Made by a program: the position numbers and the translations under genes
Origin: Ampullaceana balthica
Lineage: Eukaryota; Mollusca; Gastropoda; Lymnaeidae
Direction of reading: 5' to 3'
NCBI GenBank assembly: GCA_944989445.1
Contig: CALYLW010001407.1
Location: forward strand, 62,001-126,000
DNA length: 64,000 nt
The notes under the pieces: model-generated
Seen by the model: the letters and a program-made list of their open reading frames with translations, nothing else
Databases searched by the model: none
Told to the model about the DNA's origin: nothing
Shown here: piece by piece, positions 44,550 through 56,747 of the stretch
Layout of the letters: the number at the start of each line of letters is the position of its first letter
Numbering within the stretch: the stretch's first letter is position 1

Positions 44550-45270
44550 CAGAAGGCTTCTAATGAGTGTTAAGTTGTTTTAAAGATTTATAATGACAGT
44601 TCGAGAATATAACATTCATCATCATCTTTTGCGCTACGGCTCATATAGGACGATTCAAATGTACAATAGATTCGCGGCCTCTAACTTTCATGCCCGGATT
44701 GCAACAGTTGTATGTCTTTCTCAGCTGGATCCATTCTGTCCATATCATTTGTTTTCTGCCCTAAAGGTTGGCATTCTTTCCAGATAACCAGCCTACTGCA
44801 GTATTCATTTTTTTTTACACCATGGGCGGCTCTTCTGAATGCGTTGGTAATACCTATATAGTTCATTAATTCTCTTTATATATTAACTGAAATACGTTTC
44901 ATTATTTATGGGTGTTTCGAAATGTTTAATATATAACATACATTAAATGAATAAAGGAACTGTAGCGTTAGAATGTTTCTTCATGTGCTTGACACTAAAA
45001 TTTAAAAAAATAAAAATTTCCTTTTGCAACACAGGTAAAATAAATCATAGCGAACTCAGCATTCAGATCTGAGCGTTTTATTCAAACGGTAAATATAATT
45101 GAAGACTCACATCGTATGTTGTAGCCTATTTCTAAAGGACTTTCAAAGAAATGGTCGTTGCGAGCTAGGGATCAACTTCTAATAAAATTAAACAGCGTTG
45201 TAAGATCGACACATTCAATTTTTAAACACACAAAACTGCAATATCATTTTCAACAAATTTATTATACTAC
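44550..45270. other. No gene recognised
   Basis: AT-rich, with no domain-bearing ORF and no recognised repeat. Confidence 0.35.
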
Positions 45271-45281
45271 TACGATAAAAC

Positions 45282-45439
45282 CAGAAGCGTAACTGGGATT
45301 TCCGCGCCCTTGGCTAATTCATTTTTGGCGCCCTTGAGAAATAGAGAAAATATTAAATTATGCAGAATAAATTGATTATTAAAGGATTAGCTCTCGGCGC
45401 CCTTGGCAACTGCCCCGATGCCAAGTTGTTACGCCTCTG
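45282..45439. mobile_element. hAT-type MITE
   Basis: Starts CAGAAGCGTAACTGGG and ends GTTACGCCTCTG. Flanks GATAAAAC (45274-45281) and GATACAAC (45440-45447) are an 8-bp duplication with one change. 158 bp, same family as 30853-31024. Confidence 0.88.
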
Positions 45440-45449
45440 GATACAACCA

Positions 45450-47400
45450 AAATGACTAATTTTAACAAGCTTTGACAGTTGTTGGCAAGACATGTGACGA
45501 TATTAAGCATAAGAAAATAAACTTCTATTCTCAAGAAAACTTTGATAATGAAGAAATTGGTTGGGGTAGGGAAGGTGGTGGCAGTCTTGCAAATCATATT
45601 TGAAATTCCACTCAGCCTTGAACTTTAACTACCAATCCAGTATGTGCGTCATTACATGAAATCGTGTAACATTATCAAGTTCAGCTATGTAATTATGTCA
45701 CTAGTGAACAGGCAGGTGGTGGTTACTTGGTCTATTTATAGCTTACAAAGAATAGACAAAAACACTCAAATAGTAGTTGATTGTATTCGGACGAATCAGT
45801 AAATCTGCTTTTAATTTACCTCAAACTTTTGGCACACAAAGTATAACTGAATAACTGAATACAACAAAACAATGGAATAGCTTCAAGTCGCAATAATCAA
45901 AAAGGCTTTACGTCTTACCACACAAGCACACATTTTATTTGTCGGCTTAATCCCAGAAGAGTCATTTCCAAAAATATACGACTGTCTTTTATAAGATGTC
46001 CCGTGATCACGTTGTTTCAGCCCATACGTAGCAACCTGTTGTCAGTTGCCAAATTTGCGTACATATATCTTCAACGTAAAGACTCAATAATAACAAACTT
46101 CGTGGAAAATAACATTTGCCGCATACGTGGCAATGTACCAAGGTTGGCATATTTTTAATTAAAAACAGGGTTAACTTTAAGTTCACTTTTGGAGGTTATT
46201 TTCGTGGACAGATATCACACCGCCCCTCCCCCCCCCATTTGCAGAGGCTTTCAGGGGTATTTAACACCTCTCCTCCATTTCGCCATATGAAAATACTGAA
46301 GTATCAAGTTTGCTTTAATTATCCTTTTTTATTCATTCTGCAAAGTTTTCTAGGTAACAAAGCGATATGTGGTCGTCTAGAAATACAGTAAATGGGATAT
46401 GGATACTGGATTGTCGGCCACAGGTGTGTGGTGTTTTTGAGTCGAACTATGAATCCATATCTTTATGTTATGCCAGAGATTTGTCATAGTCGAACAATTC
46501 ATCTAAATCCTAATGGATTGTCATTTTACAAAAAAATGTAGTTCTACTCCCGAGAAACACACACACACACACACAAACACACACAAAGACACACACCCAA
46601 ACACAAACACAAAACCCACAACGTATCCAATGTTCAGTTGAATGCGAATAACAATATTTATCCCAAAGAACCAGTTTTATTTTCTGAAAGTCTTTCCCTC
46701 AAACTGCACAATTGGTACAAAAGTGTACACCATTAAATCACAATATGTTTGGGAGATACAGATTGCAAACCAATATAGACAAGTGGTTTCATAGGTCACA
46801 GCCACACGATGGGTGTGTCATTAAGATGTCTATTGTCATCCAACTGCAATGGTTCTGTCTGGTGTCTACTCTCTCACTATTATTATCATCATCTAGGGGT
46901 AGATTGTTGTGACGTTAATTTAATGAAGGAAATGACAAATCAACCAACACAGAATTTTAAATAAAGGGATGCGATCAGCTCTGACAAAATCAAGGGAGAT
47001 AATATTGATGAAGCTCCTTATCAAACATATCGCTGTGTTTAATCGCTGTGCGTAGAATTGTTGGTATGGCTTTATGATGAAAACAACGCTCGTATATATG
47101 ACGGAAACTGCTGAAACAAACAAAAAAGAAACTTGAATGTAACGGACTTGTGTGAAGTTTTGCTGGTATCACAAGGGGGGGGGGTTGGAGGGGGACTGTA
47201 CAATATATTAGTAAAATAAAAAGTGGAGGATTATGTAAGCTAGTGGGATTTTATTACAAGATGGGTGGAATTTACAAGTAGGGTGGATTTTAAAAGATTG
47301 GAGGATTTACGAGATGCGGTATTTTTTTTTAAAGGGAGACATTTTCAAAATTAGAGGATATCACCAGATATTTTTTTTAAATCCCTGCTTTCAGTGTATT
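45450..47400. other. No gene recognised; CA repeat
   Basis: No convincing coding sequence. An imperfect (CA)n run lies at about 46556-46617, a G run at 47176-47194 and a C run near 46223. Confidence 0.4.
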
Positions 47401-47566
47401 GAACTCAGTCGGGTGATGAATAAACTCCCGTAATATGAATGTAGCTCCTTAAACAATATCAACAATTGGTCCATAAACCACTGATTTCACGTTATATGGC
47501 GTACGTTTGGTGTTTTGTAGGCAAACAAACGACCATCTGAAATCAAAGGAGGTGTTCGACTTTTGC

Positions 47567-47578
47567 ATCTTGGATAAC
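47567..47578. repeat. Target-site duplication of the intact LINE (3' side)
   Basis: ATCTTGGATAAC, identical to 50767-50778. Adjacent to the LINE's poly-T (poly-A of its minus strand). Confidence 0.93.
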
Positions 47579-47588
47579 TTTTTTTAAC

Positions 47589-50500
47589 TTATGCCTTTCT
47601 ACCCCGTCTGGGGCATAGGCCGTCTACAAGAACTTTCCACTCCTCACGGTCCTGTGCTTTCCTCTCCAATTGCTTCCAGGTGTATCCCATATTTTGCATG
47701 TCAGCCTCTAGCTCGCGTCTCCATGTATTTTTTGGCCTTCCTCTCTTTCTCTTTCCCTGTGGGTTCCATGTTAGGCATTGTCTGGTGGTGCTACCTGGGG
47801 GTTTTCGGAGCGTATGTCCTATCCATCTCCACCTCTTTTTTATGATGTCTTCATCAATAGGCACCTGGTGTGTCCTTTCTAGTAACTCTTTGTTATTTAT
47901 AGTATTTGGCCATTTGATTTTCAGGATCTTTCGAAGGCATGTGTTTATGAATGTCTGCACTTTCTGCGTAAGGCTCGCTGTTGTTTTCCAAGTTTCTGCA
48001 CCATATAGGAGGACTGTTTTGACATTTGTATTAAAGATTTTGACTTTGGTCTGCAGTTTCAGCTCCTTCGACTCCCATATTTTCTTTAATAATACAAATG
48101 CTGATCTAGCTTTTCCAATTCTAGCCCTTACATCTGCATCGGATCCGCCATTTGTGTCTATGGTGCTGCCTAGGTATGTGAAGGACTCCACTTCTTCCAG
48201 TGCCTTTCCTGCCAGATGGACATGCTCATGGTTGGATGGGTTTATCTTCATGATTTTTGTTTTACTTTTATTTATGTTGAGGCCAAGCTGTGCCGAAAAG
48301 GTGGCTACGTCTTTTGTCTTTTCCTGCATTTGTTGCTGGTTGTGGGACAGAAGTGCAATGTCGTCCGCGAAGTCTAAATCATTCAATTGTTCCCAGAGTG
48401 TCCACTGTATCCCATTCCTCTTTTTGTCTGTGGATTTTTCCATTATCCAGTCAATGGCAAGGATGAATAGTAAAGGGGACAAGAGGCATCCTTGTCTGAC
48501 TCCTGTTTCGACTGTAAAGGAGTCTGTGAGTCTACCTTCGTGGACCACCCTGCATGTCATTTCTTCATAAGAGCTCTGAATGATCCTCACTAGTTTCCCT
48601 GGTACTCCATAGTGTCGGAGAAGTTTCCACAAGGTTTGTCTGTCCAGGCTATCAAAGGCCTTTTCATAGTCTATAAAATTTATATATAGAGAGGAGTTCC
48701 ATTCGATGGACTGTTCTACGATGATTCTCAGTGTTGCTATTTGATCTGTGCAGGATCTGTTTTGGCGGAAGCCGGCCTGTTGATCTCGTAGCTGCATGTC
48801 GACCTGGTCTTTCATTCTGTTCAAAATAATTCTGTTAAAAACCTTTCCTGGTACAGATAGCAGTGTAATTCCTCTGTAATTTGCACAGTTGCTGAGATCC
48901 CCTTTCTTTGGGATCTTGATGAGGTATCCTTCTTTCCAATCTTTTGGAACTCTCTCTTCTTCCCATATCTTCTCAAACAGAGGGTGCAGCATGTTGACTA
49001 TTGTGTTTATGTCAGCTCTCATCATCTCTGCTGTGATGTTGTCCGGTCCCGGTGATTTCCCTAGTTTGAGCTGCTTGATGGCCAGGGCTATTTCTTCCTT
49101 ATTTGGTGCACCTTCTTCTATTTGTAGGTCTTCATTTGCTGGTTGTATGTCTGGCGTGTCTGTGGGTGGGGGCCTGTTTAATAGTTCCTTAAAGTATTCC
49201 ATCCATCTTTTTTGTTGCTCTTTCCTTTCTGTTATAGATCTCCCTTCTCTATCTTTGACAGGTCTCTCCGGCCTTTTGTATCTCCCTGACAGTTTTCTTG
49301 TTATGTCGTAGAGCTCTTTCAAGTTGCCCTTCCTGGCTGCTTCTTCTGCTTTGGATGCTAGGCCATCTATGTGGGCATTTTTATCTTTTTTAATGCTGTT
49401 TTTTACCTTTTGGTTTACTTCTTTATATCTCTCTTGCGCTTTCGTTTTCTCAGCCCTGGTGCGGCTGCTGTTAACTATATTTTTCATTTCTTTTCTCTCT
49501 TTTATTTTTTGCAGTGTGTTTATTGAGAGCCAGTCTTTTTGTTTCTGTTTCACTGATCCTAAGACTTCTAGGCAGGTGGATGTTACAGACGTCTTTATAC
49601 TTTGCCACATATGTTCTACTTGGTCATCTTCTGTTTGGTCTTCTGTTTGATCTTCTAGCACTTGGAACTTATTCCTCAAGGTGGCACTAAATTCTTCCCT
49701 TTTCTGATCATTTGCCAGAAGTGCTACATTGAATTTGGTTCGCTTCGCAGTTGGCTGTTCCCAGTCTTTCTTTAGCTTTAATTTAAGTCTTGCACAGACA
49801 AGATGATGATCGGATGCGACATCTGCTCCTCTTTTTGCTCGTACATCTTGTAGAGACTTTCTAAATTTTTTGCTAATGCATATGTGGTCTATTTGGTTTT
49901 GCGTTTTGTTGTCTGGGGATACCCATGTTATCTTGTGAATGTTTTTATGTTGAAATTCGCTTCCACCAATAACAAGCTCGTTTGTTGCGCAGAAGTCCGC
50001 TAGTCTTTCTCCGTTCTCATTTCTCTCTCCTACACCGTGGCGTCCCATGATTTCCTCATACCCACTGTTGTCTTTTCCAATTTTGGCGTTAAGGTCTCCC
50101 ATTAGGATGTTCAGGTCTCTATTTGGAAGTTTTTCTATTAGTGCTTGTAGTCTATTGTAGAATGTTTCTTTCTCTTCTTCTTTGCTGTCGTTGGTGGGTG
50201 CATAACACTGTATTATGTTCATCTTTATTTTCTTTTTCTTGGTTCGGAAGGTTGCTGTTATTATCCTTGGTCCATGTGCTTCCCATCCAATCAATGCTTC
50301 CTGTGCCTTCCTTGACAGCATCAAAGCGACTCCTTGCGTGTGCGGAGCATCTTCCTCCTCATGCCCCGAGTACATTAGCATTTCTCCAGAGGCCAAAGTT
50401 ATTTGCCCAGCTTGTATCCATCTTGTTTCGCAGATACCAAGCAGTGTAAGTTTGTAGGATCTCATTTCTGCTGCCACCTGCGCTGCTTTCCCTGCTTCAT

Positions 50501-50603
50501 ACATGGTTCTGACGTTCCACGTGCCTATATTTGTTTCCTTAGAAAGGAGGGTCTTCGGCTTTGAGGCTTCCAGTATAGCCTGGGTTTGGCCACAAGGCTT
50601 CAT
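47589..50603 (-). CDS. LINE endonuclease/reverse transcriptase, intact
   Basis: 1004 residues without a stop or frameshift. Residues 25-275 are an apurinic-endonuclease-like domain ([19 protein letters not shown]59 in [13 protein letters not shown] with D170 and N172; SDHHLV with D265 and H266). Residues of about 500-800 are the reverse transcriptase ([80 protein letters not shown]; catalytic FADD at 745-748). The C-terminus has [13 protein letters not shown] and [15 protein letters not shown]. All catalytic motifs I can check are present. Such ORFs are often mis-annotated in animals as craniofacial development protein 2-like. Confidence 0.95.
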   Translation of the reverse strand: MKPCGQTQAILEASKPKTLLSKETNIGTWNVRTMYEAGKAAQVAAEMRSYKLTLLGICETRWIQAGQITLASGEMLMYSGHEEEDAPHTQGVALMLSRKAQEALIGWEAHGPRIITATFRTKKKKIKMNIIQCYAPTNDSKEEEKETFYNRLQALIEKLPNRDLNILMGDLNAKIGKDNSGYEEIMGRHGVGERNENGERLADFCATNELVIGGSEFQHKNIHKITWVSPDNKTQNQIDHICISKKFRKSLQDVRAKRGADVASDHHLVCARLKLKLKKDWEQPTAKRTKFNVALLANDQKREEFSATLRNKFQVLEDQTEDQTEDDQVEHMWQSIKTSVTSTCLEVLGSVKQKQKDWLSINTLQKIKERKEMKNIVNSSRTRAEKTKAQERYKEVNQKVKNSIKKDKNAHIDGLASKAEEAARKGNLKELYDITRKLSGRYKRPERPVKDREGRSITERKEQQKRWMEYFKELLNRPPPTDTPDIQPANEDLQIEEGAPNKEEIALAIKQLKLGKSPGPDNITAEMMRADINTIVNMLHPLFEKIWEEERVPKDWKEGYLIKIPKKGDLSNCANYRGITLLSVPGKVFNRIILNRMKDQVDMQLRDQQAGFRQNRSCTDQIATLRIIVEQSIEWNSSLYINFIDYEKAFDSLDRQTLWKLLRHYGVPGKLVRIIQSSYEEMTCRVVHEGRLTDSFTVETGVRQGCLLSPLLFILAIDWIMEKSTDKKRNGIQWTLWEQLNDLDFADDIALLSHNQQQMQEKTKDVATFSAQLGLNINKSKTKIMKINPSNHEHVHLAGKALEEVESFTYLGSTIDTNGGSDADVRARIGKARSAFVLLKKIWESKELKLQTKVKIFNTNVKTVLLYGAETWKTTASLTQKVQTFINTCLRKILKIKWPNTINNKELLERTHQVPIDEDIIKKRWRWIGHTLRKPPGSTTRQCLTWNPQGKRKRGRPKNTWRRELEADMQNMGYTWKQLERKAQDREEWKVLVDGLCPRRGRKA

Positions 50604-50766
50604 AGCTCTTCTTGGAGAAGAAGAGTCCTCTCTTCTCAGGGCTGAAATTTGTTTGTTTTTTCTTGTTGACGTTTCTGTAGCAATTTGTTTTTACGGGTGA
50701 GGTCGCTGGCCTCACGCCAACCCTCCTCCTTTTGCACCCGGGCTTGGGACCGGCCTTGGCGGAGTT
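50604..50766 (-). promoter_or_regulatory. LINE 5' leader
   Basis: A GC-rich leader reading from the 5' end AACTCCGCCAAGGCCGGTCC and continuing with a CCCGGGTGC stretch to the ATG at 50603. It presumably carries the internal promoter. A different reading frame is open across it, but that frame extends beyond the element and is unlikely to be real. Confidence 0.6.
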
Positions 50767-51621
50767 ATCTTGGATAACGACTGAACTATTTGCTTTAAGA
50801 CACTTAATTTCGCTGGTAACCGATGTCAATACGTTTGTTTGCACAGCTTGCATGAAGTTTATTCAATCTGTTTAGTTAGGAATGGTTGAAATATCGCCAA
50901 ATTCGTCCTTAAGTACGTATTCCAAAGGTGGCTAAACTGTGGCTCGCGAGCCGCATGCAGTTCTTCTGTGTTCACTTTGCGGCTCGCAAATAAATTATCA
51001 ATTTTAAAAATTTTCGTTTGAAATGTATGCTGTAAAATACGTTTAACAGGAAAAAAGCTTAAGAAGAAATATCTGTCAACGGGAAATAAAATACGGTCCC
51101 GACGAAATACAAAGTATTCTGATACACATTTTCCCCCTGAACATGAAACAAAAATCTATTAACACTAAAAGATTTAGGTTCTTTGAATGAATAAAGGAAA
51201 ACACGACCGCACCCCTGAGAATTAAAAGGGGTTGGTATTTGGTGTTATTAATATTAACTCCCCTGCTTTTAGTATATGACAGGACGCCTACTTCGCTTTG
51301 AAATATACCATATTTTTAGTTACCATTTGAGACAGACTAGCCAATGTTGTTTATCTACAAAAAAAAACATACTTTAAAAAAACACATAATCTATTATTGG
51401 GTTTTAACTAAAATAATTTTGAGTCATTCAAAGATTTTCACTGCAATAACACAAATAAATGAAGGTTTAGAAAAAATCTAGACAGAAACAAAAGGTTGAA
51501 AATGTTTTTGGCTTATTTAAATTTTTAATAGTTGAAGGGAGCGATTGGTTTGTGATGTAAATTGTTAAATCTCTTGTTCCCGTTTCGACAACAATCCAAA
51601 ATAAATAGAAGTAAAAAAAAA

Positions 51622-51931
51622 GATTTTTAAAAACCACGTTTTTACAAGCGGACTAAAAAGAAGAAAATAATTTAAAACTTATTAGTTCAAGTACTTCGAT
51701 TTGATATAACTAAAAACGTGGGGCGGGCGCTTATGAGGTTTAACATATGCGGTTCACTCATTCTCTCACTTATAGATCTCTCTTTTGCCTTCTAAATTAG
51801 AAATCTTTAATTTTTATACCAAACACCCGCCCCACGTTTTTAGTTATATTAAATCGAAGTACTTGAACTAATAAGTTTTAAATTATTTTCTTCTTTTTAG
51901 TCCGCTTGTAAAAACGTGGTTTTTAAAAATC
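51622..51931. mobile_element. Foldback MITE, second copy
   Basis: The arms (AAAAACCACGTTTTTACAAG ... ACTAAAAACGTGGGGCGGG) are inverted and nearly identical. The loop (TCTCTCTTTTGCCTTCTAAA) is in the opposite orientation to the loop of the copy at 19106, so this copy sits the other way round. Confidence 0.85.
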
Positions 51932-51944
51932 TTTTTTTTACTTC

Positions 51945-52345
51945 TATTTATTTTATTCTTTTTAGTCCACTTATAACAACCTGGTTTTTAAAAATATTTT
52001 TTTACCTCTATTTATTTTACCAAACACCTCACAAGCGCCCGCCCATCGTTTTAAAAACATTGTGATGTGGTCACGGGGCGAACTCACGGATGTCAACAAA
52101 AGCCGACGGTACAGATGCTTTTATATAGACTATAGATAAACTTAAAAGTTCAATAATTTTATAATGGTACATTTGATCGATCTGAAATTTTGATACAATG
52201 CATTGTCATCCAAGATCTATCTGTGGTAAAATTTTCAGAACTCTAGAACCATCAGAAGTGGTTCAATTTTACGTTGGCAGATTTGAAAAAATCTTGGACA
52301 AACACACACCAACGAAAGCGAGTTAATAAAAACGTGGTAAAATAA
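51945..52345 (-). mobile_element. Composite element, inverted copy of 18455-18800
   Basis: Reverse-complement match to the region beside the first foldback MITE: ACCAAACACCTCACAAGCGC, the core GATCGATCTGAAATTTTGAT, and ATTTTACGTTGGCAGATTTG. The pair foldback plus composite is thus kept together at two sites 33 kb apart in opposite orientation, which suggests they form one larger element of about 0.8-1 kb. Confidence 0.65.
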
Positions 52346-52854
52346 AATATGGCAACAAGTTGCAGGAAACGTAAATATGAAGAAGATGAAATGAACAAAA
52401 AAAACTTTTTTTAAAAATATGAGGCCCAGCTGCAGTGAGGAATGTAGAATCTCGCATGAAAAAGCAGAAAATAATTTAATTTTTTTTGTCACAAATAAGT
52501 AGTCACACATGGTGACTCAGAACTCAGAAGTTTTATTGATATTTATTGTGATCGATAGTGGGATTTAATATGATATATAAAATTTAATCAACTAACACTA
52601 AAGTTATCAGTCCCCCTGTGTGACTACTTAGTTTGTGACTAAAAAATTATTTTCCGCTTTTTCATGCGAAATTCTAGATACCTCAATGCAGCTGGGCCTC
52701 ATCCTTTTTTTTTAAAAAAGTGTTATTTTTTCATTTTATTTTCTACTTTTACGCGTTAACAAAAGATTTGTAAAACTTAATTTCAATCATGAAGTCCTGT
52801 TAAATGTCGTGTCCGCCAAGTTCATCTAGAAACGAAATTTGAACCCCGAAAAAA

Positions 52855-53255
52855 ACAAAGTTTTTGACTATAAATCCCTTATATATGAGACATAACTAAA
52901 AAGTATTTATTATGCTTAAACGTGACAAACATTTACAGACTGAGATTGCCTTAAATACCCTTTGTTATAAAACGGAAAAAGTTTTGGTCACGGATTGTTG
53001 AACTTAACTCAGCGTAACGCGTAAAATGTCAACAAAAGCTGGCCGCTACATATAGAGATAAACTAAAAAATGCAGTAATTTAATTACGAAACATTCGATC
53101 GATCTGAAAATTTAATAGCTCTATTCTCCCCACAAGCCAAACCTACTGTGAAAATTTCATCTCTCTAGCAAGTCAGAAAACGTGTTTACGAGCGTTGATA
53201 ATGTTGCCGACAGAACCGGAAGCGTTGAATCTGGAATCCCTCACGAATTAATAGG
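52855..53255 (+). mobile_element. Non-autonomous element, second subfamily, copy 3
   Basis: Starts AACAAAGTTTTTGACTATAA then ATCCCTTATATATGAGACAT. It contains TTCGATCGATCTGAAAATTT and a diverged end near TCACGAATTAATAGGATAGG. The 3' half is the most diverged of the three copies. Confidence 0.6.
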
Positions 53256-53599
53256 ATAGGGGCCTCAAAAATAGAAGCTTTCTACCAGAATGGGAAGAGG
53301 ATTTTGCATTTATTGATAAAGAAGGTTCGCTGGTCCGTGTGCAAATTTGCACAACATCCATGTTGTGTGCAATATTTTACAAAAATTTGCTGCGTGGTAA
53401 TTCTAAACTGCTGTGCGGCGTCTGTCAGATATATGTGCAGCCACGCAGCTTAAAGGGAACATTGGTGGGGACGTTAGTGATAATGTCTCAATGTGGCTCT
53501 CAAAATTTTTGAATCTAAATAAAATGGCTCTCAGTTACTACAGATCTGGCCACCCCTGACGTATTCCCTGAGATTGTAAACAAAAAATTAAATGTACCC

Positions 53600-54170
53600 G
53601 AGTGGTTGGCTAAGGCAGTGCACAGTATTTTAAATATAACACAATAAATCAACGAAATAAGTTAAGACCACACAGGTTGAGGACTATAGCTGTTCTAAAG
53701 GTTTATTTGGTCGGATAATTCTCATAAACAAGGAAATCACATTTATAAATGAGTACTCTAAATAATAAGCTAAAGACACAAGTTTGCATGCAGTATGCAG
53801 CCCTAAGTATCTACTATGCCTTAATCTCTACGTTTACGTTCACATGTTACTCCTCAGTCCGGGTCCCGTTTACGTCTCCCCTTATATAGGTATCCCAAAG
53901 ACAGCGCTCAAGCTTGTCCAGTCATGTCATGCTGACTAAGCAGTTGTTCAGGTTAGGTCAGCCAATCCTGGCCATACAAGGTTGTCACAAGTGGGTTCGG
54001 ACGGGTCGCAAAGCTTGTCCAGTCAATACAATGGTTTACCACATGCCCTGGGGCAATCGTCGCGGTCTACAATGTTCCACAGTCTTTATTTGTCGGCCAC
54101 TCCCAGCCATAAAGTGTCACCTGTCCGCACCCGACAAACAACCTTGGGGCCACATTGCCACATAAAAAAG
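53600..54170 (-). mobile_element. Possible solo LTR
   Basis: Read on the minus strand, this GC-richer block has a TATATAAGGGGAG promoter-like element at about 53880, an AATAAA signal at about 53705 and a TGTGGC start near 54160, in the order U3-R-U5 of an LTR. It contains an internal direct repeat (GCTTGTCCAGTCA at 53912 and 54014). No second LTR, tRNA primer site or target-site duplication was confirmed. The 83-codon ORF inside it shows no domain. Confidence 0.35.
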
Positions 54171-54810
54171 GAAGATAATTAGAAGTAATTACTGAAATAG
54201 TAGGAGGGTACTAAACATATTCTTACAAATCATTAACAATTAATATATCTTATCTTATCGTATCTTATCTCATGTCATATTATCTTATCTTGTGTTTAAA
54301 GCACCCTTTTTCTAATACAGAAGAATATGCCTTCTTAATATTTTCCATGGTTTATATCTAGTCCTGGATTTGTAAAAGAATTGTAAATGTTGACAGAGGT
54401 TTTTCTGCCTAATTTGATCACGCAACACATTCCATATCGAAAGTTCAGAAAGAAACATGAGAATTTTTAGGTGTTTGTTCTTGCATACACAATAAGAAAA
54501 TTTCTGTTAATGATAATTATATCATTAACATTAATTTATATTTTAAAAATTTATCAATAAGCCTTTGCCTAAAAAACTTTGTACATAAATAATAATCTTT
54601 AAACATTTTGTCTGAAAACTTTAAACTATAAACATGTAATCTGTAAAATGTGTAAACATCAACATTTAAACATATGATCTACACTTAAATAATCTTAAAT
54701 AATTTGTAAACAATAATTTATAAATACAGAACTATACTAAAGAAAAATAATGCAGTTAAAAACGTGTAAGTTGCAATAGCATACGCATTGGAGCCCTTTT
54801 GTCAAGAATA
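54171..54810. other. No gene; TATCT-type short repeat
   Basis: AT-rich. An irregular TATCT/TTATC repeat lies at about 54245-54295. Nothing else was recognised. Confidence 0.4.
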
Positions 54811-54818
54811 CATCCACT

Positions 54819-55004
54819 CAAAAGCGTCGCTAGGGTTGCTGTCGACCGGTGCGTTAGTTCATGGTGTCACCCCTTCACAACTTTTCCCATAGACCTCCTG
54901 ATCTTTTAGTGCCAAATAACGGTAAAATACAGTCTTTTACATTTTGGTGTCGCCCTTGTGTTGGTGTCACCCGGTGCTGTCCGTACTCCCTAGTGACGCC
55001 CCTG
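54819..55004. mobile_element. hAT-type MITE with TSD
   Basis: It starts CAAAAGCGTCGCTAGGG and ends CCCTAGTGACGCCCCTG, flanked by identical CATCCACT at 54811-54818 and 55005-55012. The inside has GGTGTCACCCCTTCACAACT and CCATAGACCTCCTGA, shared with the copy at 63138-63318. Confidence 0.88.
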
Positions 55005-55284
55005 CATCCACTCAATCCCCACCGCCCTTTTCATCTTCCATTTAAGAACAACATGCTTATCCAAAACAAATAAAAGGTATTGTTCTTTCTAACCCATTGG
55101 CATTGCACACTGAAAGTAAGACTAATAAAACAGAGGCTACCACAGAGGAAACAATCAAAGAGTAATCAGATTTTGTATGATCGCTAGCAAAACAAACAGT
55201 TCAACGCGTTTTAACCGCGACCAGTACAAGCGCCATCATCCCAGCTGTATTAAGTGTTTTAGACGGACCCAATTGGGTAGAGCC

Positions 55285-55341
55285 TATAAAACGTAGTCAA
55301 AGATCGCTAGGCTGGCAGTCTCCAGAGCGAACACCACCAAG
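55285..55341 (+). promoter_or_regulatory. Gene B core promoter: TATA box and leader
   Basis: TATAAAA at 55285-55291, then CAAAGATCGCTAGGCTG, a GGCAGTCTCC stretch at the expected start distance (about 55315), and ACACCACCAAG before the ATG. Further upstream, AACCGCGACCAG and CATCATCCCAGCTGT also occur in gene A. Start site by spacing only. Confidence 0.65.
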
Positions 55342-55531
55342 ATGATGAATTCTGTTGCCATCGTTTGCTTCTTCCTGCTTACCATCAGTGTTCCGATCTC
55401 AGCTCAAGATAAAAAAGATAGAGTTTACAAATGCCACAACAAAGCTATAACTGAAATTTCTAATTCAAGAGACAATCAAATGACGTTCGTCTGCGATGAA
55501 GATGCTGAAGCTACGTTCGATTGCATAGATC
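55342..55531 (+). CDS. Gene B exon 1: secreted dermatopontin/HAAF-like protein, N-terminus
   Basis: ATG ATG at 55342. It encodes a signal peptide (MMNSVAIVCFFLLTISVPIS, cleavage likely near SAQ) and the first module VYKCHNKAITEISNSRDNQM then TFVC, ending FDCID. The donor GTAAGT follows at 55532, phase 1. Joined to the exon at 56748 it gives 165 residues without a stop. Gene A has the same phase and the same start of the donor region. It acts outside the cell by its signal peptide. Confidence 0.82.
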
Positions 55532-56747
55532 GTAAGTGATATTTTGTATTTTTAAAAAAAATGTTTTCTTTTATTTTCTTTCTTCAGTGTCAAGCTACGC
55601 GTCTTTCTTTAAAGTTAAAAACGATAGCATCATTTATGGGTAGTGAGGAGTTGAGAGGCATGTCAAATTTCCCAGACGTTGGGGTGGAGTTTCTTTTGAT
55701 TTTCTTGAAAAACAAAATGTCTATAAAAAAAAGTTATGCGCACATTTTAAAGCCACTCATTTATTCTTGTCGTTTCGTCACTTGTCGTTTAGTCTTTTGT
55801 TGTTTTTTTTTCACGGAGTCGACGGTCAGATATGGATTGAACCAAGTTCACAATTTTACAAAAATATAGAATCTTTCTCCACTTTCCATTTTTAACTGTG
55901 AATTTTAATGATTTCTTCCCCTTCTTCTTTTCTGTATTTTTACTTGCGCCATCTTTGTTCTTTTCTTTTCTATTTTTAATCTCTATTTAATTATTTTTAT
56001 TTTCATGTTACAGTATGTCATACTAGGGATTGTAGGGCGCCTAAGGCGCCCACTTTTTTCAAAACCCCAAGTAACTTATCCTTGTTTGATAAATACGAAA
56101 TTATAAACTTCCTGAAATATACACAAAGTATTTTATAATTATATATCCTCAAATCCTCTTTTTACATCGTTCACTTTTCCAAAATTAAAATATAAGCTCC
56201 AACAAGGACTTCATATAATATTTTACGTCGAGAAAAACCACACGCTTGTATTGTGTCCCTCAGCGTTACGGAGCCAGTGATTTGGGGTTTTAATCGGAAA
56301 TTAAGTTAAATACGACGCCCCCTCCCCCACCCAAACCCTTCCAGTTGTTTGGGCAGGACTGCGCAACTTCGGGGATAACGTCAACTTACTTTTTTAATAT
56401 TTTGAGGCAACGGGCAAAGAAGATTGCTGACCTCTGATCTAAGTAATTACAAATTTTAGCTACAAAATTACAACATGTTTCATTTTAACTAATATATAAT
56501 GTAACATAAACATGTGGTAACTATATTATTACATTTTTATTCAGAACTTAACATAAACTTGTGGTTACTACATAATTACATTTTTAAATTTTTTAATTTA
56601 TAATTACATAAACTAAACGTTATCTCTTCTCAGACAAAACAAAATAAATTAATAAAATGGTAATGCCTTTTTTATGAGTGCACTAACATGAATTTTCTTT
56701 TTGTTTCTGATCTTTTCCACGTTCGTCTGACCTGCCATCGGTTACAG
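55532..56747 (+). other. Gene B intron, 1.2 kb
   Basis: GTAAGT to CGGTTACAG. It contains a copy of the GGCGCC module (56030-56160) followed by its usual partner sequence to about 56220. The last 300 bp align with the end of the gene A intron. A 102-codon ORF at 55561 shows no domain and is treated as chance. Confidence 0.7.
56030..56225 (+). repeat. GGCGCC-module repeat in the gene B intron
   Basis: Begins TAGGGCGCCTAAGGCGCCCA, then AACTTATCCTTGTTTGATAA and CTTCCTGAAATATACACAAA, with the tail TTTTCCAAAATTAAAATATA. Same family as 33005, 36370 and 36870. Confidence 0.65.

Larger units (their letters stand above)
47579..50766 (-). mobile_element. Full-length young RTE-like non-LTR retrotransposon
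   Basis: 3188 bp on the minus strand: 5' leader of 163 bp (50604-50766), one ORF of 1004 codons, and a 3' UTR of a few bases ending in seven A. It is flanked by the perfect 12-bp duplication ATCTTGGATAAC. The flanks joined without the element match two other copies of the target repeat (39060 and 42240), giving an empty-site comparison. A single ORF, a very short 3' UTR and apurinic-type endonuclease plus RT fit an RTE-like clade; the clade is my inference. It is possibly still active. Confidence 0.93.
50923..53558. mobile_element. hAT-type element, non-coding, with nested insertions
   Basis: The left end CAAAGGTGGCTAAACTGTGG and right end GATCTGGCCACCCCTG are flanked by identical ACGTATTC at 50915-50922 and 53559-53566. 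GGCTCGCGAGCCGCATG near the left end and TGGCTCTC repeats near the right end are typical of this hAT type. No transposase is visible. The interior holds a foldback MITE (51622-51931), a related composite (51945-52345) and a non-autonomous element (52855-53255), so it is a host for later insertions. Confidence 0.85.

Noticed and set aside
47680..48570. 296-codon ORF antisense to the LINE
   Set aside because: A shadow of the highly conserved minus-strand RT frame; no recognisable domain.
53914..54165. 83-codon ORF in the GC-richer block
   Set aside because: No domain or codon pattern. The block is better explained as a possible LTR.
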